A stretch of DNA of 64,000 nucleotides from Lewinellaceae bacterium (GTDB lineage Bacteria > Bacteroidota > Bacteroidia > Chitinophagales > Saprospiraceae). The notes beneath the pieces are model-generated. The model was given only the letters and a program-made list of their open reading frames with translations, was not told where the DNA came from and ran no database searches. Position numbers and translations under genes: made by a program. Of the stretch, positions 49,859 through 58,217 are shown piece by piece (position 1 is the stretch's first letter; every line of letters starts with the position of its first letter). The stretch lies in the NCBI GenBank assembly GCA_020636025.1, contig JACJYQ010000003.1, positions 372,001 through 436,000 of the forward strand, given 5' to 3'.

Positions 49859-51880
49859 ATGCTCAATACCGACCCAACCCACACCCATACCTACGACACG
49901 CATGGTAAAATGACCTGTTGCTCCCTTGAAGAAAAAATCTACGCCCACGCCGAGGCACAACTCAAAACCGAGGCGCACCAAGACGGCGACGGGCATGACC
50001 ACGAACACAGCGCTGAGGCGGCTTGGCGACGGCAACATCTACCCGTAATGGTAAGCCTCATGTTGCTTTTGACAGCCATTGTGCTCGACAACTGGCTCAA
50101 ACCGGGTTGGTTTTCGGGTTGGCTGCGCGTTGTTTGGTACGTTGCTGCCTACCTGCCCGTTGCGCTGCCCGTGATACTTGAAGCGGTTGGAGCCCTGCGA
50201 AAAGGCGCGTTTTTCACTGAATTTACTTTGATGGCCGTCGCTACGCTCGGCGCATTTTTCATCGGCGAATACTCGGAAGGCGTTGCGGTGATGATTTTTT
50301 ACGCCATCGGCGAACTGTTCCAACAAGCCGCCGTGAACCGCGCAAAACGCAACATCAAGGCCTTGCTCGACGTGCGCCCCGATACCGTGACCGTCCTGCG
50401 CGGCGCGAAAACCCTGACCGTCAGTCCTGGCGAGGTGCTGCCCGGCGAGTTCATCCAAGTACGCCCCGGTGAGAAAGTCGCGCTCGACGGTACGTTGGTG
50501 AGCGAAACCGCCTCATTCAACACCGCCGCGCTCACGGGCGAGAGCAAACCCGACACGAAAGCCAAAGGCGAGATCGTCCTGGCAGGCATGATAAACCTGA
50601 ACACCGTTGCCAAGGTACGCGTGACCTCACTTTTCAAAGACTCCAAACTCTCGCGCATCCTCGAACTGGTACAGGACGCGACCACCCGCAAATCGAAGGC
50701 ACAACTTTTCATTTCACGTTTTGCCAAAATTTACACGCCCATCGTATTCTTTTTGGCGGTCGCCATCACCGTATTGCCCTACTTTTTTGCGGATAGTTAC
50801 ATGTTCTCCGACTGGCTCTATCGCGGGCTGGTGTTCCTCGTCATTTCCTGTCCCTGTGCGTTGGTCATCTCGATTCCACTGGGCTATTTCGGTGGAATCG
50901 GGCTTGCGAGTCGACATGGGATTTTGTTCAAAGGCTCAAATTTCCTCGACGTGATGACCCAAATCAATACCGTCGTCATGGACAAGACCGGGACGCTGAC
51001 AAAAGGTGTTTTCAAAGTTAAAAGTGTGGATGCCGCTCCCGGTATTGAACCGACGAAATTGGTGCAAATTGTCGCCGCGCTCGAAAGCAAAAGCACGCAC
51101 CCTGTCGCCGTTGCGGTGGTCGGTTTTGTTGGAAAAGACAAAACCATGCTACCCGTTTCGGCGGTTGAGGAAATCGCAGGGCATGGCATTCGGGGCAAGG
51201 TTGCGGGCGACGAGGTGTTGGCGGGCAACCTGAAATTGATGCAAAAATTCGGAATCGCCACACCCCTGGAAATCGAAGGCATTGTCGAAACTTTCGTTTT
51301 GATTGCGGTAAATGGAAAATACGCGGGCTGTATCACCATTGCCGACGAATTGAAAGACGACGCAAAACAGGCGGTCGCCGACCTGCACGGCATGGGTATC
51401 CAAACCGTGATGTTGTCGGGCGACAAATCGAGTGTCGTACAAAAAGTAGCTGCCGAACTGGACATCGACCGTGCCTTCGGCGACCTCCTGCCCGATGGCA
51501 AAGTCGACAAAGTGCAGGCATTGAAAAGCGAAAACCACCGCCTTGCCTTCGTCGGCGACGGGGTGAACGATGCGCCTGTCGTCGCGTTCGCCGACGCGGG
51601 CATCGCAATGGGCGGCCTCGGCTCGGATGCAACAATCGAGACTGCCGACATCGTAATTCAAAACGACCAGCCCTCAAAAATTGCATCGGCAGTAAAAATC
51701 GGGAAACTCACCCGCCGAATTGTTTGGCAGAACATCGGGCTGGCTATGGCGGTGAAAATCGCTGTTCTCGCGCTCGGCGCGGGTGGAGTGGCTACGCTCT
51801 GGGAAGCGGTTTTTGCGGACGTGGGCGTAGCGCTGTTGGCGATTTTGAACGCGGTTCGCATCCAAAAAATGAAGGTCTGA
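49859..51880 (+). CDS. CPC-type P-type ATPase (Zn/Cd/Pb exporter)
   Basis: 673 residues. His-rich N-terminus (DPTHTHTYDTHG, GHDHEH) instead of a standard HMA domain, membrane helices, A-domain with TGES, CPC motif in SCPCALVISIP, phosphorylation site DKTGTLTKG, SHPVAV-equivalent (STHPVAVAVVG) and the hinge VGDGVNDAPVVAFAD. The family includes ZntA/CadA exporters of Zn, Cd and Pb. The short Cys-poor N-terminus is typical of Bacteroidota members. Next gene of the metal block. Confidence 0.93.
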   Translation: MLNTDPTHTHTYDTHGKMTCCSLEEKIYAHAEAQLKTEAHQDGDGHDHEHSAEAAWRRQHLPVMVSLMLLLTAIVLDNWLKPGWFSGWLRVVWYVAAYLPVALPVILEAVGALRKGAFFTEFTLMAVATLGAFFIGEYSEGVAVMIFYAIGELFQQAAVNRAKRNIKALLDVRPDTVTVLRGAKTLTVSPGEVLPGEFIQVRPGEKVALDGTLVSETASFNTAALTGESKPDTKAKGEIVLAGMINLNTVAKVRVTSLFKDSKLSRILELVQDATTRKSKAQLFISRFAKIYTPIVFFLAVAITVLPYFFADSYMFSDWLYRGLVFLVISCPCALVISIPLGYFGGIGLASRHGILFKGSNFLDVMTQINTVVMDKTGTLTKGVFKVKSVDAAPGIEPTKLVQIVAALESKSTHPVAVAVVGFVGKDKTMLPVSAVEEIAGHGIRGKVAGDEVLAGNLKLMQKFGIATPLEIEGIVETFVLIAVNGKYAGCITIADELKDDAKQAVADLHGMGIQTVMLSGDKSSVVQKVAAELDIDRAFGDLLPDGKVDKVQALKSENHRLAFVGDGVNDAPVVAFADAGIAMGGLGSDATIETADIVIQNDQPSKIASAVKIGKLTRRIVWQNIGLAMAVKIAVLALGAGGVATLWEAVFADVGVALLAILNAVRIQKMKV

Positions 51881-51914
51881 AAACCCGATATTAACCCAAA
51901 TTTGCTTTTATACC

Positions 51915-52502
51915 ATGATGCTTTTTGGTTTCCTCTTGATTTACTTCCTGACTACGTTCGCACTGCCGAGTTGGTTAGTCTGGAAAAATACGGGCGTCAA
52001 CCCGGTAGTTTTGCCCAAAGATGATTCGGTTTATGGCTTCGTCGGTGGCATTTTCAAATGGCTCATTGCCCTTGTTTTTGTTTGTCTCGGCGTAAATGCT
52101 TTTGCCCCGGAACAGGTGGCACGGCTTTTTCCGCCTCTTGACTGGCTCGAAAACCCGCTCACTCCTGCGGTTGGTTGGTCGCTTTTGATCGGTTCGTGGT
52201 TGCTGATTGTAGCGTCACAACGCACAATGCGCCAGTCGTGGCGTATTGGGATTGACGAAACAGAATCGACCGAATTGGTGAAAAACGGTCTTTTCGCCCG
52301 TAGCCGCAACCCTATTTTCCTCGGCATGATGTTGACAATGACGGGGCTATTTTTGGTGTTGCCCAACGCCATGACCCTGCTTGCGGCGGTCGTTTCGTGG
52401 GTCGTAATTTCGGTTCAAATCCGTTTGGAGGAAGATTTTTTGACAAAACAGCACGGGCAAGCGTACCGCGATTATTGCCAAAAGGTAGGGCGTTGGGTAT
52501 AA
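51915..52502 (+). CDS. Isoprenylcysteine-methyltransferase-like membrane protein
   Basis: 195 residues with about five membrane helices and the SAM-binding ICMT/PEMT end: LFARSRNPIFLGMMLTMTG, then EEDFLTKQHGQAYRDYCQKV. Such genes are common at the end of Czc/P-ATPase blocks in Bacteroidota; the substrate is unknown (a lipid or small thiol is more likely than a prenylated protein). Converges with the rep gene 37 bp away. Confidence 0.88.
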   Translation: MMLFGFLLIYFLTTFALPSWLVWKNTGVNPVVLPKDDSVYGFVGGIFKWLIALVFVCLGVNAFAPEQVARLFPPLDWLENPLTPAVGWSLLIGSWLLIVASQRTMRQSWRIGIDETESTELVKNGLFARSRNPIFLGMMLTMTGLFLVLPNAMTLLAAVVSWVVISVQIRLEEDFLTKQHGQAYRDYCQKVGRWV

Positions 52503-52539
52503 CCCTTTCTGATAACCTGCACTTTATAAGCCGTTCAAC

Positions 52540-53610
52540 TTACTGCAAATCGGTATCAATGCTTTGGGCTAATATCCATTGTAGTTGTGGAGTTGGCCGG
52601 AATCCGGTAAGTAATTCTCCTGTATCCGGGTTGTGCCAATCGTGTAGCGAAGGTTCAAAAATCCATTCGTCATACTGCTGTAACAAGGTCGGCGCCTGCT
52701 GTGTGTATCCGGGCTGTTTGGGAAGATTGAAACCGAATCGTTCAAATAGGCGGTAGGGTTTCATGGCACTAAAAATAGTGTCGAGTGCTGCGGCATAAAC
52801 CATTCGGGGAATCTTGCCTCCGGCCTTTTTATTCAAATCGGGTTCGGTAAAAATTTTGCTCCCGTATTTGATGAGTTCGACCAAATCCCTTTCGACACAT
52901 TGCACCCTCCGCTGGTGTTGCGCTCTGGGGCTTGTGTATTTCCGCGTCCACTTTTTTAGCCATTCGTCTGTCAGGATTTTTGCAATCTCGGCATTGGGTA
53001 CGATCAGGTGCAAATGGGGGTTATAGGTTTTTGAAACCGGGTTAAAATTGCACTCCAACGATTTTATACCAATCAACTTTGGCCCAAGCCCACGTTGATT
53101 GTTTTTCTTGCATTTCTCCCGAATTTGCCGAAACGCTTTTTTTATCCCGAAAAGCCACAAATCCAATTTGCTTGCCCGAACTGCTTTTACCGTAAGCGTG
53201 ACAAAATGAGGGTCTTCCCAGGTGTTTATTTCAGGCAAATATCGGTTGATAATATCAGCCTTACGGATGCAGCAACACACTGTGCAGAATCGGTTTTTAC
53301 AGTACCTACCGTAAACACGCCCATCGGAACCGAAGAACTTTTCCTGGCAGTGGTAGGTGTTCCAATAGGCTTTAACCCGTTCGTGTGCTTCCTTTTTTTC
53401 GGCCACCTTAATCAGGTTTAGTATCATGCCTTGGGTAATCATTTTCCGTTTGGCGCGCCGTTGCCATACTAATTTATCTGCCAAGTCGGAGCCTGCTCCA
53501 TACACGACCCTACCTTGTGAAAGTGCGAAATAGTCGCCCTGGGCTGTCCCACTTTGTGCTAACGTATCCAGGAATTTTTCCGAAGCGGAGCCGGAGAAGG
53601 GCTTTTTCAT
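52540..53610 (-). CDS. Rolling-circle-type replication protein (Rep, HUH)
   Basis: 356 residues. HUH motif in YNPHLHLIVPN, an upstream FVTLTVKAV strand and a Cys-rich segment (RYCKNRFCTVCCCIRKADII), as in plasmid Rep_1-type initiators. Its presence in an integrated element suggests the excised circle can replicate, or that it derives from a plasmid. Start overlaps the excisionase-like gene by 4 bp. Confidence 0.85.
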   Translation of the reverse strand: MKKPFSGSASEKFLDTLAQSGTAQGDYFALSQGRVVYGAGSDLADKLVWQRRAKRKMITQGMILNLIKVAEKKEAHERVKAYWNTYHCQEKFFGSDGRVYGRYCKNRFCTVCCCIRKADIINRYLPEINTWEDPHFVTLTVKAVRASKLDLWLFGIKKAFRQIREKCKKNNQRGLGPKLIGIKSLECNFNPVSKTYNPHLHLIVPNAEIAKILTDEWLKKWTRKYTSPRAQHQRRVQCVERDLVELIKYGSKIFTEPDLNKKAGGKIPRMVYAAALDTIFSAMKPYRLFERFGFNLPKQPGYTQQAPTLLQQYDEWIFEPSLHDWHNPDTGELLTGFRPTPQLQWILAQSIDTDLQ

Positions 53611-53951
53611 TTTGCAACCCGCCTCCGCCGGTTCTCAATCAAATACTCACCTGTCTTATGTTTTGATTCGGGTTCGCCGATGCGATTTTGAAGCAACCAG
53701 GCATCTACCTGGCTCCGTTCAAAATAAATCCGTTTGCCGCGCTTGGCGTGCGGTACCGTGCCTTTTGCGGTGAGTTTGTAAACAGTTGCTTTGGATAGCC
53801 CTGTGTACTCACAGAATTGGCTGAGGTTGAAGATGGTTTTCCCTGCTTCTTGTGGTGTGCCTTGTGGAGGGTTGCTTTTATGGAATTGCTCCAATTCCTC
53901 CCGGACAATCTGCCTTAGTTGGTCAGGGGTTGCTACAATCAAATTTTCCAT
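53607..53951 (-). CDS. Excisionase-like helix-turn-helix protein
   Basis: 114 residues. The C-terminal half is a MerR-type HTH of the helix_turn_helix_17 kind: FCEYTGLSKATVYKLTAKGT, then PHAKRGKRIYFERSQVDAWL. Such proteins accompany integrases of Bacteroidota mobile elements as recombination-directionality factors or regulators. Confidence 0.85.
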   Translation of the reverse strand: MENLIVATPDQLRQIVREELEQFHKSNPPQGTPQEAGKTIFNLSQFCEYTGLSKATVYKLTAKGTVPHAKRGKRIYFERSQVDAWLLQNRIGEPESKHKTGEYLIENRRRRVAK

Positions 53952-54015
53952 GATCTGCGTATTTACTGCGCAAATCTTGGCCGATTATTAGCGTAGGGAA
54001 GGGTGTAGGGATACC

Positions 54016-55359
54016 CTATTCTTTGCTGTTCTTCCGCTTCCTTTTTCTCTTGTTTATCAATTCGGCGATTTCATCCAGCCCCATTTTTTCAAACCATGAT
54101 TTCACGATTTCTACGTCGTCTGGGTTCAACATCTTGCGCTCATCAATGACGCCCCGCCAGCGTTTTAGAATTGTAGTGTTCTTAATTTTTGGATTAGGTT
54201 CTTTTCCAGTAATGGACTGGACAAATTGAGCATATAGCAAGTCGGAGCCCTTCCCCCGATCAAAGTTTGCCGCTTTCAAAAGGTAAAATATTGCCAAAAC
54301 AGATTGAGCCGTTGTAAACCCGGTGTTGGATTCAGTTGGGTTTTCGTCTTGCTCCATTTCTGCCAACCGTTTTTCTTCCGCTTCTTGCATCGCCGTCATT
54401 TTCGCTTTGAATAATTTTTGGAAGTTGAGCCTTTCGTTGATTAGTGTGCTATTCCCCTTAATCCTATCGACAACATCCTGCTCCATTGCCTCCAAAAAGT
54501 ATGCTTGCAAGTCAGGACGAAGTTTGGCCGCTCGATCAAAAATATCATCAACCAACTTTGGAAGTTCTTTGCGCAGGCGGTCATAATCGGCAAATGGATG
54601 CTCGTTAAATGAATCTTTGAACATGAAAAATTCTTCTCGCGACGGCTTGTACTTTCGTAGCCCCTCAAATATTTTGTCGGTTTCCACGCAACATAATTTG
54701 TAATGTACTTTACCCTTCGGGGGATTCGTGTCCAGGAATGTAAATCGCTCAATATCAAAGCCGGTGAGATTCAAAAGGTACTGCCGGTATTGGTAAAACA
54801 CTAAAACGGCTACCTGTGGAATATACCGGGAGTAATTGCCGTCATCTTCGGGCATTATGAAAATACGTGGCACCCCTTGGTAAGGATCGGCCTTAATGAT
54901 AATTTGATTATACCAATAGGCAATTTCGTTTTTGAAATCCCGGCTAACGTGTTGTCCTCCTGATGGCGACATTCCGACTACACCGGAGGCATAGGCTTGA
55001 CCTTGGTTGTACCATACCGGAACTAAAGTGAGGGTTTTATCGGTCAGGATTTTGTCAATCTCCTGAATTTCATCTTCGATTCTTTTGTCATGTTCACCAG
55101 GAGCCGCCAACCTTTCTTCAAATCTTTGAATGTAATAGGCCAAATTCTTGCTCACATGATCGGCCAATATTGCCTCCTGTTTATCCACGATTTTTTGATA
55201 TTCACTTTCTGGCAAGACATGGATTTTCGTCACGTTTTCTGGTTCGTGAAACACCCCACTCTCTCCATATTTGAACCACCACATACTCCAGGGCAAAGTG
55301 CCATCTAACCAATTTTCGTGGGTGTAGGAAATCCGCTCTAAGTCGTTGTTTTCTTCCAT
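54016..55359 (-). CDS. Unknown protein of the integrative element
   Basis: 447 residues, soluble, acidic, with coiled coil at about 315-345 (KAKMTAMQEAEEKRLAEMEQ) and a basic end (NKRKRKRKNSKE). The C-terminal third (TTAQSVLAIFYLLKAANFDR, then TTILKRWRGVIDE) recalls regulatory proteins encoded next to integrases in Bacteroidota elements, but I cannot assign a family. It lies between the excisionase-like gene and the integrase on the same strand. Confidence 0.7.
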   Translation of the reverse strand: MEENNDLERISYTHENWLDGTLPWSMWWFKYGESGVFHEPENVTKIHVLPESEYQKIVDKQEAILADHVSKNLAYYIQRFEERLAAPGEHDKRIEDEIQEIDKILTDKTLTLVPVWYNQGQAYASGVVGMSPSGGQHVSRDFKNEIAYWYNQIIIKADPYQGVPRIFIMPEDDGNYSRYIPQVAVLVFYQYRQYLLNLTGFDIERFTFLDTNPPKGKVHYKLCCVETDKIFEGLRKYKPSREEFFMFKDSFNEHPFADYDRLRKELPKLVDDIFDRAAKLRPDLQAYFLEAMEQDVVDRIKGNSTLINERLNFQKLFKAKMTAMQEAEEKRLAEMEQDENPTESNTGFTTAQSVLAIFYLLKAANFDRGKGSDLLYAQFVQSITGKEPNPKIKNTTILKRWRGVIDERKMLNPDDVEIVKSWFEKMGLDEIAELINKRKRKRKNSKE

Positions 55360-55415
55360 CTAAAATTTGAGATAACAGGGTTAGCAATCAGAGTGAAATC
55401 GCCAATAATGAGGGG

Positions 55416-56714
55416 TTAATGAGCCGGGGCGTTTTCATCCACACCCAAATACCGTAGGGCATTACCCGCCATGCGTCGTTGCGTGTCCTCTCCGAACTTG
55501 TCCAGGTAGGCGTCGGTAGTTGCTCTGTTTTCGTGTCCCAATGCTTCGCCAATCGCGTCTCCCGATTCACCCGCTATGCGCTGGGCTGCTGCATACGTGT
55601 CGCGTGCCGTGTAGTTGTGTACGCTTTTTTTGGCTATCTCCAATTTTTCAGCAATGCGCCCCATGTACTTGTTTATGACTTTCCGCACATTTCCGTTTGC
55701 TGTATATTTCTGTTTTGGCGTCATGCCTATTTCAAAAATCGGGAAGACATATTCATCGGGGTTGCCCGAAGGATTGCCCCACCTTTCAATGATCGCTCGT
55801 AAAACAGGAGTTAGTGAGACTTCGATTGCTTTCTGGTGTGTCGCGGTTCGGCGTGTTTTGGAACGATAAAAGACAATGCGCTCCGCGTGAAAATCTATAT
55901 CACGAAATTTCAAATTTGACACGTCTTTCATGTTCGCGCCATTAAGCAAAAAAGAGAAAAGCCATAAATCGCGGGCTTTGGCTTCGGCCTCATTTTCGGG
56001 TTGATACTGGAATATCTTTTCAATCTCCGACTGTTTTAGAGGTTCGGCGGGATTGCGTTTAGTTGGAATTTGAAAACCGTTTTTCCGCTTTCCGAAGGGA
56101 TAGGCGGCGTCGGGTATCACACCCGCTTCAATGACCTCATTGAATAGCGCCCGCAGGTAACGCAGGTAGATGCCTATTGTAGCCGTGCTTTTCCCTTCGT
56201 CCTCCATTTGCTTTTTGTAGCGCCGCAAAAAGTCCGGGGTTATGTCGTAGAATTTCAGATTCTCCCTAAATCCCAACAGGGAATTGCGGCTCATCTCGTA
56301 GCCTCTGGATGAGCTTATCCGGCCATCTTCAATAAGTTCCTGAATCTTGGAATTGTATGCTTCGGCGAGGTTTGCACTTTTCGGGTTGTTGGCCTGCTGG
56401 TCGAAATAGGCCGCCTCAAATCTTTCAAAAGTGAAAAACGGCAGATTGTCAGCAATCCGGTTTGCTTTTGATTTCAATTCATCGAGGTATTCACGGTGCG
56501 CTTTAAAATCGCCGCGCGGTTTAGCGCCAAATGTTTTATCGAAGTCATCCTGGGAGAGGTCAAAGGGTGTCTTTTCCTCTTGGGCGTCTTTGATGATAAC
56601 AGGGTAATATTTTTGCTTCCGCTGGAATGTTACCCGGAGTTTGACGGGGAAAAGCCCCGATTGTTTGGGACGGCGGGTGTCCAATATGACTTTTACGGTA
56701 ATGTCCTTTCTCAT
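55416..56714 (-). CDS. Tyrosine integrase of the integrative element
   Basis: 432 residues from MRKDITVKVILDTRRPKQSG; the frame is open to 56765. Arm-binding domain, SAM-like core-binding domain (about 90-190), catalytic domain with LFSFLLNGANMKDVSNLKF in place of the usual TGLRxGE (no Arg at that place), HNYTARDTYA (HxxR), LGHENRATTDAYL (His and Tyr nucleophile). This deviating first box is common in Bacteroidota element integrases. 180 bp from attR. Confidence 0.93.
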   Translation of the reverse strand: MRKDITVKVILDTRRPKQSGLFPVKLRVTFQRKQKYYPVIIKDAQEEKTPFDLSQDDFDKTFGAKPRGDFKAHREYLDELKSKANRIADNLPFFTFERFEAAYFDQQANNPKSANLAEAYNSKIQELIEDGRISSSRGYEMSRNSLLGFRENLKFYDITPDFLRRYKKQMEDEGKSTATIGIYLRYLRALFNEVIEAGVIPDAAYPFGKRKNGFQIPTKRNPAEPLKQSEIEKIFQYQPENEAEAKARDLWLFSFLLNGANMKDVSNLKFRDIDFHAERIVFYRSKTRRTATHQKAIEVSLTPVLRAIIERWGNPSGNPDEYVFPIFEIGMTPKQKYTANGNVRKVINKYMGRIAEKLEIAKKSVHNYTARDTYAAAQRIAGESGDAIGEALGHENRATTDAYLDKFGEDTQRRMAGNALRYLGVDENAPAH

Positions 56715-56893
56715 TGAGCCTGCATTTTGTATGTATAAAGATACCGGTTTGCATACAATTTGCATACAAATTAGGAAAATAAAACCATAACAACGGAAAA
56801 GAAAGGCTCAACAAATCTTATATTTGTCTTGTTTATCAATTACTTACGAAAGATACAGAAAACAAAGAAACAAGGTCGGAAAACGTGATCTTT

Positions 56894-56939
56894 TGACTCA
56901 TAATCAGATGGTCGCGGGTTCAATTCCTGCCGGGCCCAC
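56894..56939. repeat. Right attachment repeat (attR)
   Basis: Exact second copy of the 46-bp tRNA 3' segment; only the 3' part of the tRNA is present, so no second functional tRNA exists here. It is followed by the original tRNA terminator. Confidence 0.93.
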
Positions 56940-56949
56940 AAAAACATAA

Positions 56950-56986
56950 ACGACTTGCAAGGTTTACCTTTGCAAGTCGTTTTTTA
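56950..56986 (+). terminator. Terminator at the right end of the element
   Basis: Perfect 11-bp stem ACGACTTGCAA/TTGCAAGTCGT (56950-56960, 56970-56980) followed by T6; it fits the original chromosomal terminator of the tRNA gene displaced by the insertion. Confidence 0.85.
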
Positions 56987-57021
56987 TTACCTCATCCTGA
57001 ATTCTATTTCAAGCCTTCACC

Positions 57022-57837
57022 ATGCTCAGAGCAACTTGTTTACTGTTATTCATCAGCCTATTGACAAACTGCACCACCCCAAGAAGACTCAGTGGTGGCC
57101 GGGCTACAGTTAACAACAAAAATTCCATGTATCAAAAAGCCGAATACATTGCTGGAAGCGATACCCTGCCATATCGCTTGCTGCTGCCAGAGGATTATGA
57201 TCGCAGCAAATCATACCCGTTGGTGCTTTTTCTTCATGGCGCCGGTGAGCGCGGTAAAGACAATGAGCTGCAACTACTTCACGGAACTTCCCTGTTTCTT
57301 AAACCCGAGAACCGCCATAAATATCCTTGTCTGGTACTGGTACCGCAATGTCCGGAAGAAAGCTATTGGGCCTCAAGACTTTATGACGAAAACAAGTCAC
57401 AGCATGGCTATTCTTATGATTACCGAAACACAATAACCAAGAGCCTTCGTATGGCCTTGGAACTGACCCAAAAGATCATCAAAACAGAATCGGTTGATGC
57501 ACAACGGGTGTATATCACCGGACTCAGCATGGGCGGCATGGGTACATTTGAAGCCGTGGCACGCGAACCCAACCTGTTCGCTGCTGCCGCACCGATCTGT
57601 GGCGGTGGCGACCCGAAAGGCTTTAATGGAAATGGCCCGCAAACGCCTTTCTGGATTTTTCACGGAACGGATGATCCAATCGTTTCCGTGGATTATTCAA
57701 GAGAAATGTACAAGCAACTGAAAGCCCTGGGCTGGGAGGCTACCTACACCGAATACCCGGACGTGGAACACGATAGCTGGAACAATGCTTTTGCCGAGCC
57801 CAATTTTCTGAAATGGATGTTTTCGAAACAAAGGTGA
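57022..57837 (+). CDS. Exported alpha/beta-hydrolase (esterase/phospholipase type)
   Basis: 271 residues. Lipobox-like LLTNC near residue 17. Core of an alpha/beta-hydrolase: LVLFLHGAGERGKDNE, nucleophile elbow GLSMGGMGT (Ser), FHGTDDPIVSV for the acid and EHDSWNNAF for the catalytic His. The architecture is that of secreted prolyl-oligopeptidase-like or feruloyl/PHB-depolymerase-like esterases; the substrate is unknown. Confidence 0.9.
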   Translation: MLRATCLLLFISLLTNCTTPRRLSGGRATVNNKNSMYQKAEYIAGSDTLPYRLLLPEDYDRSKSYPLVLFLHGAGERGKDNELQLLHGTSLFLKPENRHKYPCLVLVPQCPEESYWASRLYDENKSQHGYSYDYRNTITKSLRMALELTQKIIKTESVDAQRVYITGLSMGGMGTFEAVAREPNLFAAAAPICGGGDPKGFNGNGPQTPFWIFHGTDDPIVSVDYSREMYKQLKALGWEATYTEYPDVEHDSWNNAFAEPNFLKWMFSKQR

Positions 57838-58217
57838 TGGCTTTGTAGTGGTTGAGACGATGGTTGCCCTTTAAATATGCGACTGGTGAATCCTTGATAT
57901 CATTCAAAACTTTTGAAAACTTTTGGACTGATCCCAACATAAATTTCAGACCCTGAAAGGGTCAAACCATAAATCACCCCGTATGAAATGCGGGGTGATA
58001 AGGCCCCGAAAAATCCCAAGCCTGAAGGGCTTGAATGTTTCAATGGTTCGCACATTCAACCCCTTCGGGGTTGGGTCATTTGCCATCGTTTTTTGCCCCG
58101 CATTTCATACGGGGCTATTCAGGGTTTAACCACTTCGTGGTTATTTGTATTTTTCTTAATCCTTCCTGGGGGCATTTTCTGGATTATTAAATCCAATGCA
58201 GGCCGTTTCGTTCATTC
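57838..58217. repeat. REP-like hairpin cluster, no gene
   Basis: ACCCTGAAAGGGT near 57950; CACCCCGTATGAAATGCGGGG (57976-57998, hairpin); AACCCCTTCGGGGTT (58059-58073); GCCCCGCATTTCATACGGGG with closing C (58094-58114); AACCACTTCGTGGTT (58128-58142). The two ATGAAATG-type hairpins are inverted copies of each other; related sequences recur at 60598-60785. Confidence 0.65.

Larger units (their letters stand above)
43364..56939. mobile_element. Metal-resistance integrative element in a tRNA gene
   Basis: 13,576 bp between 46-bp direct repeats. Contents: DUF6660, CzcA-TolC fusion, CzcB, P-type ATPase and an ICMT-like gene on the plus strand; rep, excisionase-like HTH, an unknown gene and the integrase on the minus strand, the integrase next to the right end. 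The metal genes are visibly richer in GC than the flanking chromosome. No conjugation genes are seen, so it is a mobilisable or self-excising island rather than a full ICE. Confidence 0.92.

Noticed and set aside
56894..56939. Second tRNA gene
   Set aside because: Only the 3' 46 bp of the tRNA are present; the acceptor 5' half and D arm are missing. It is the attachment repeat.
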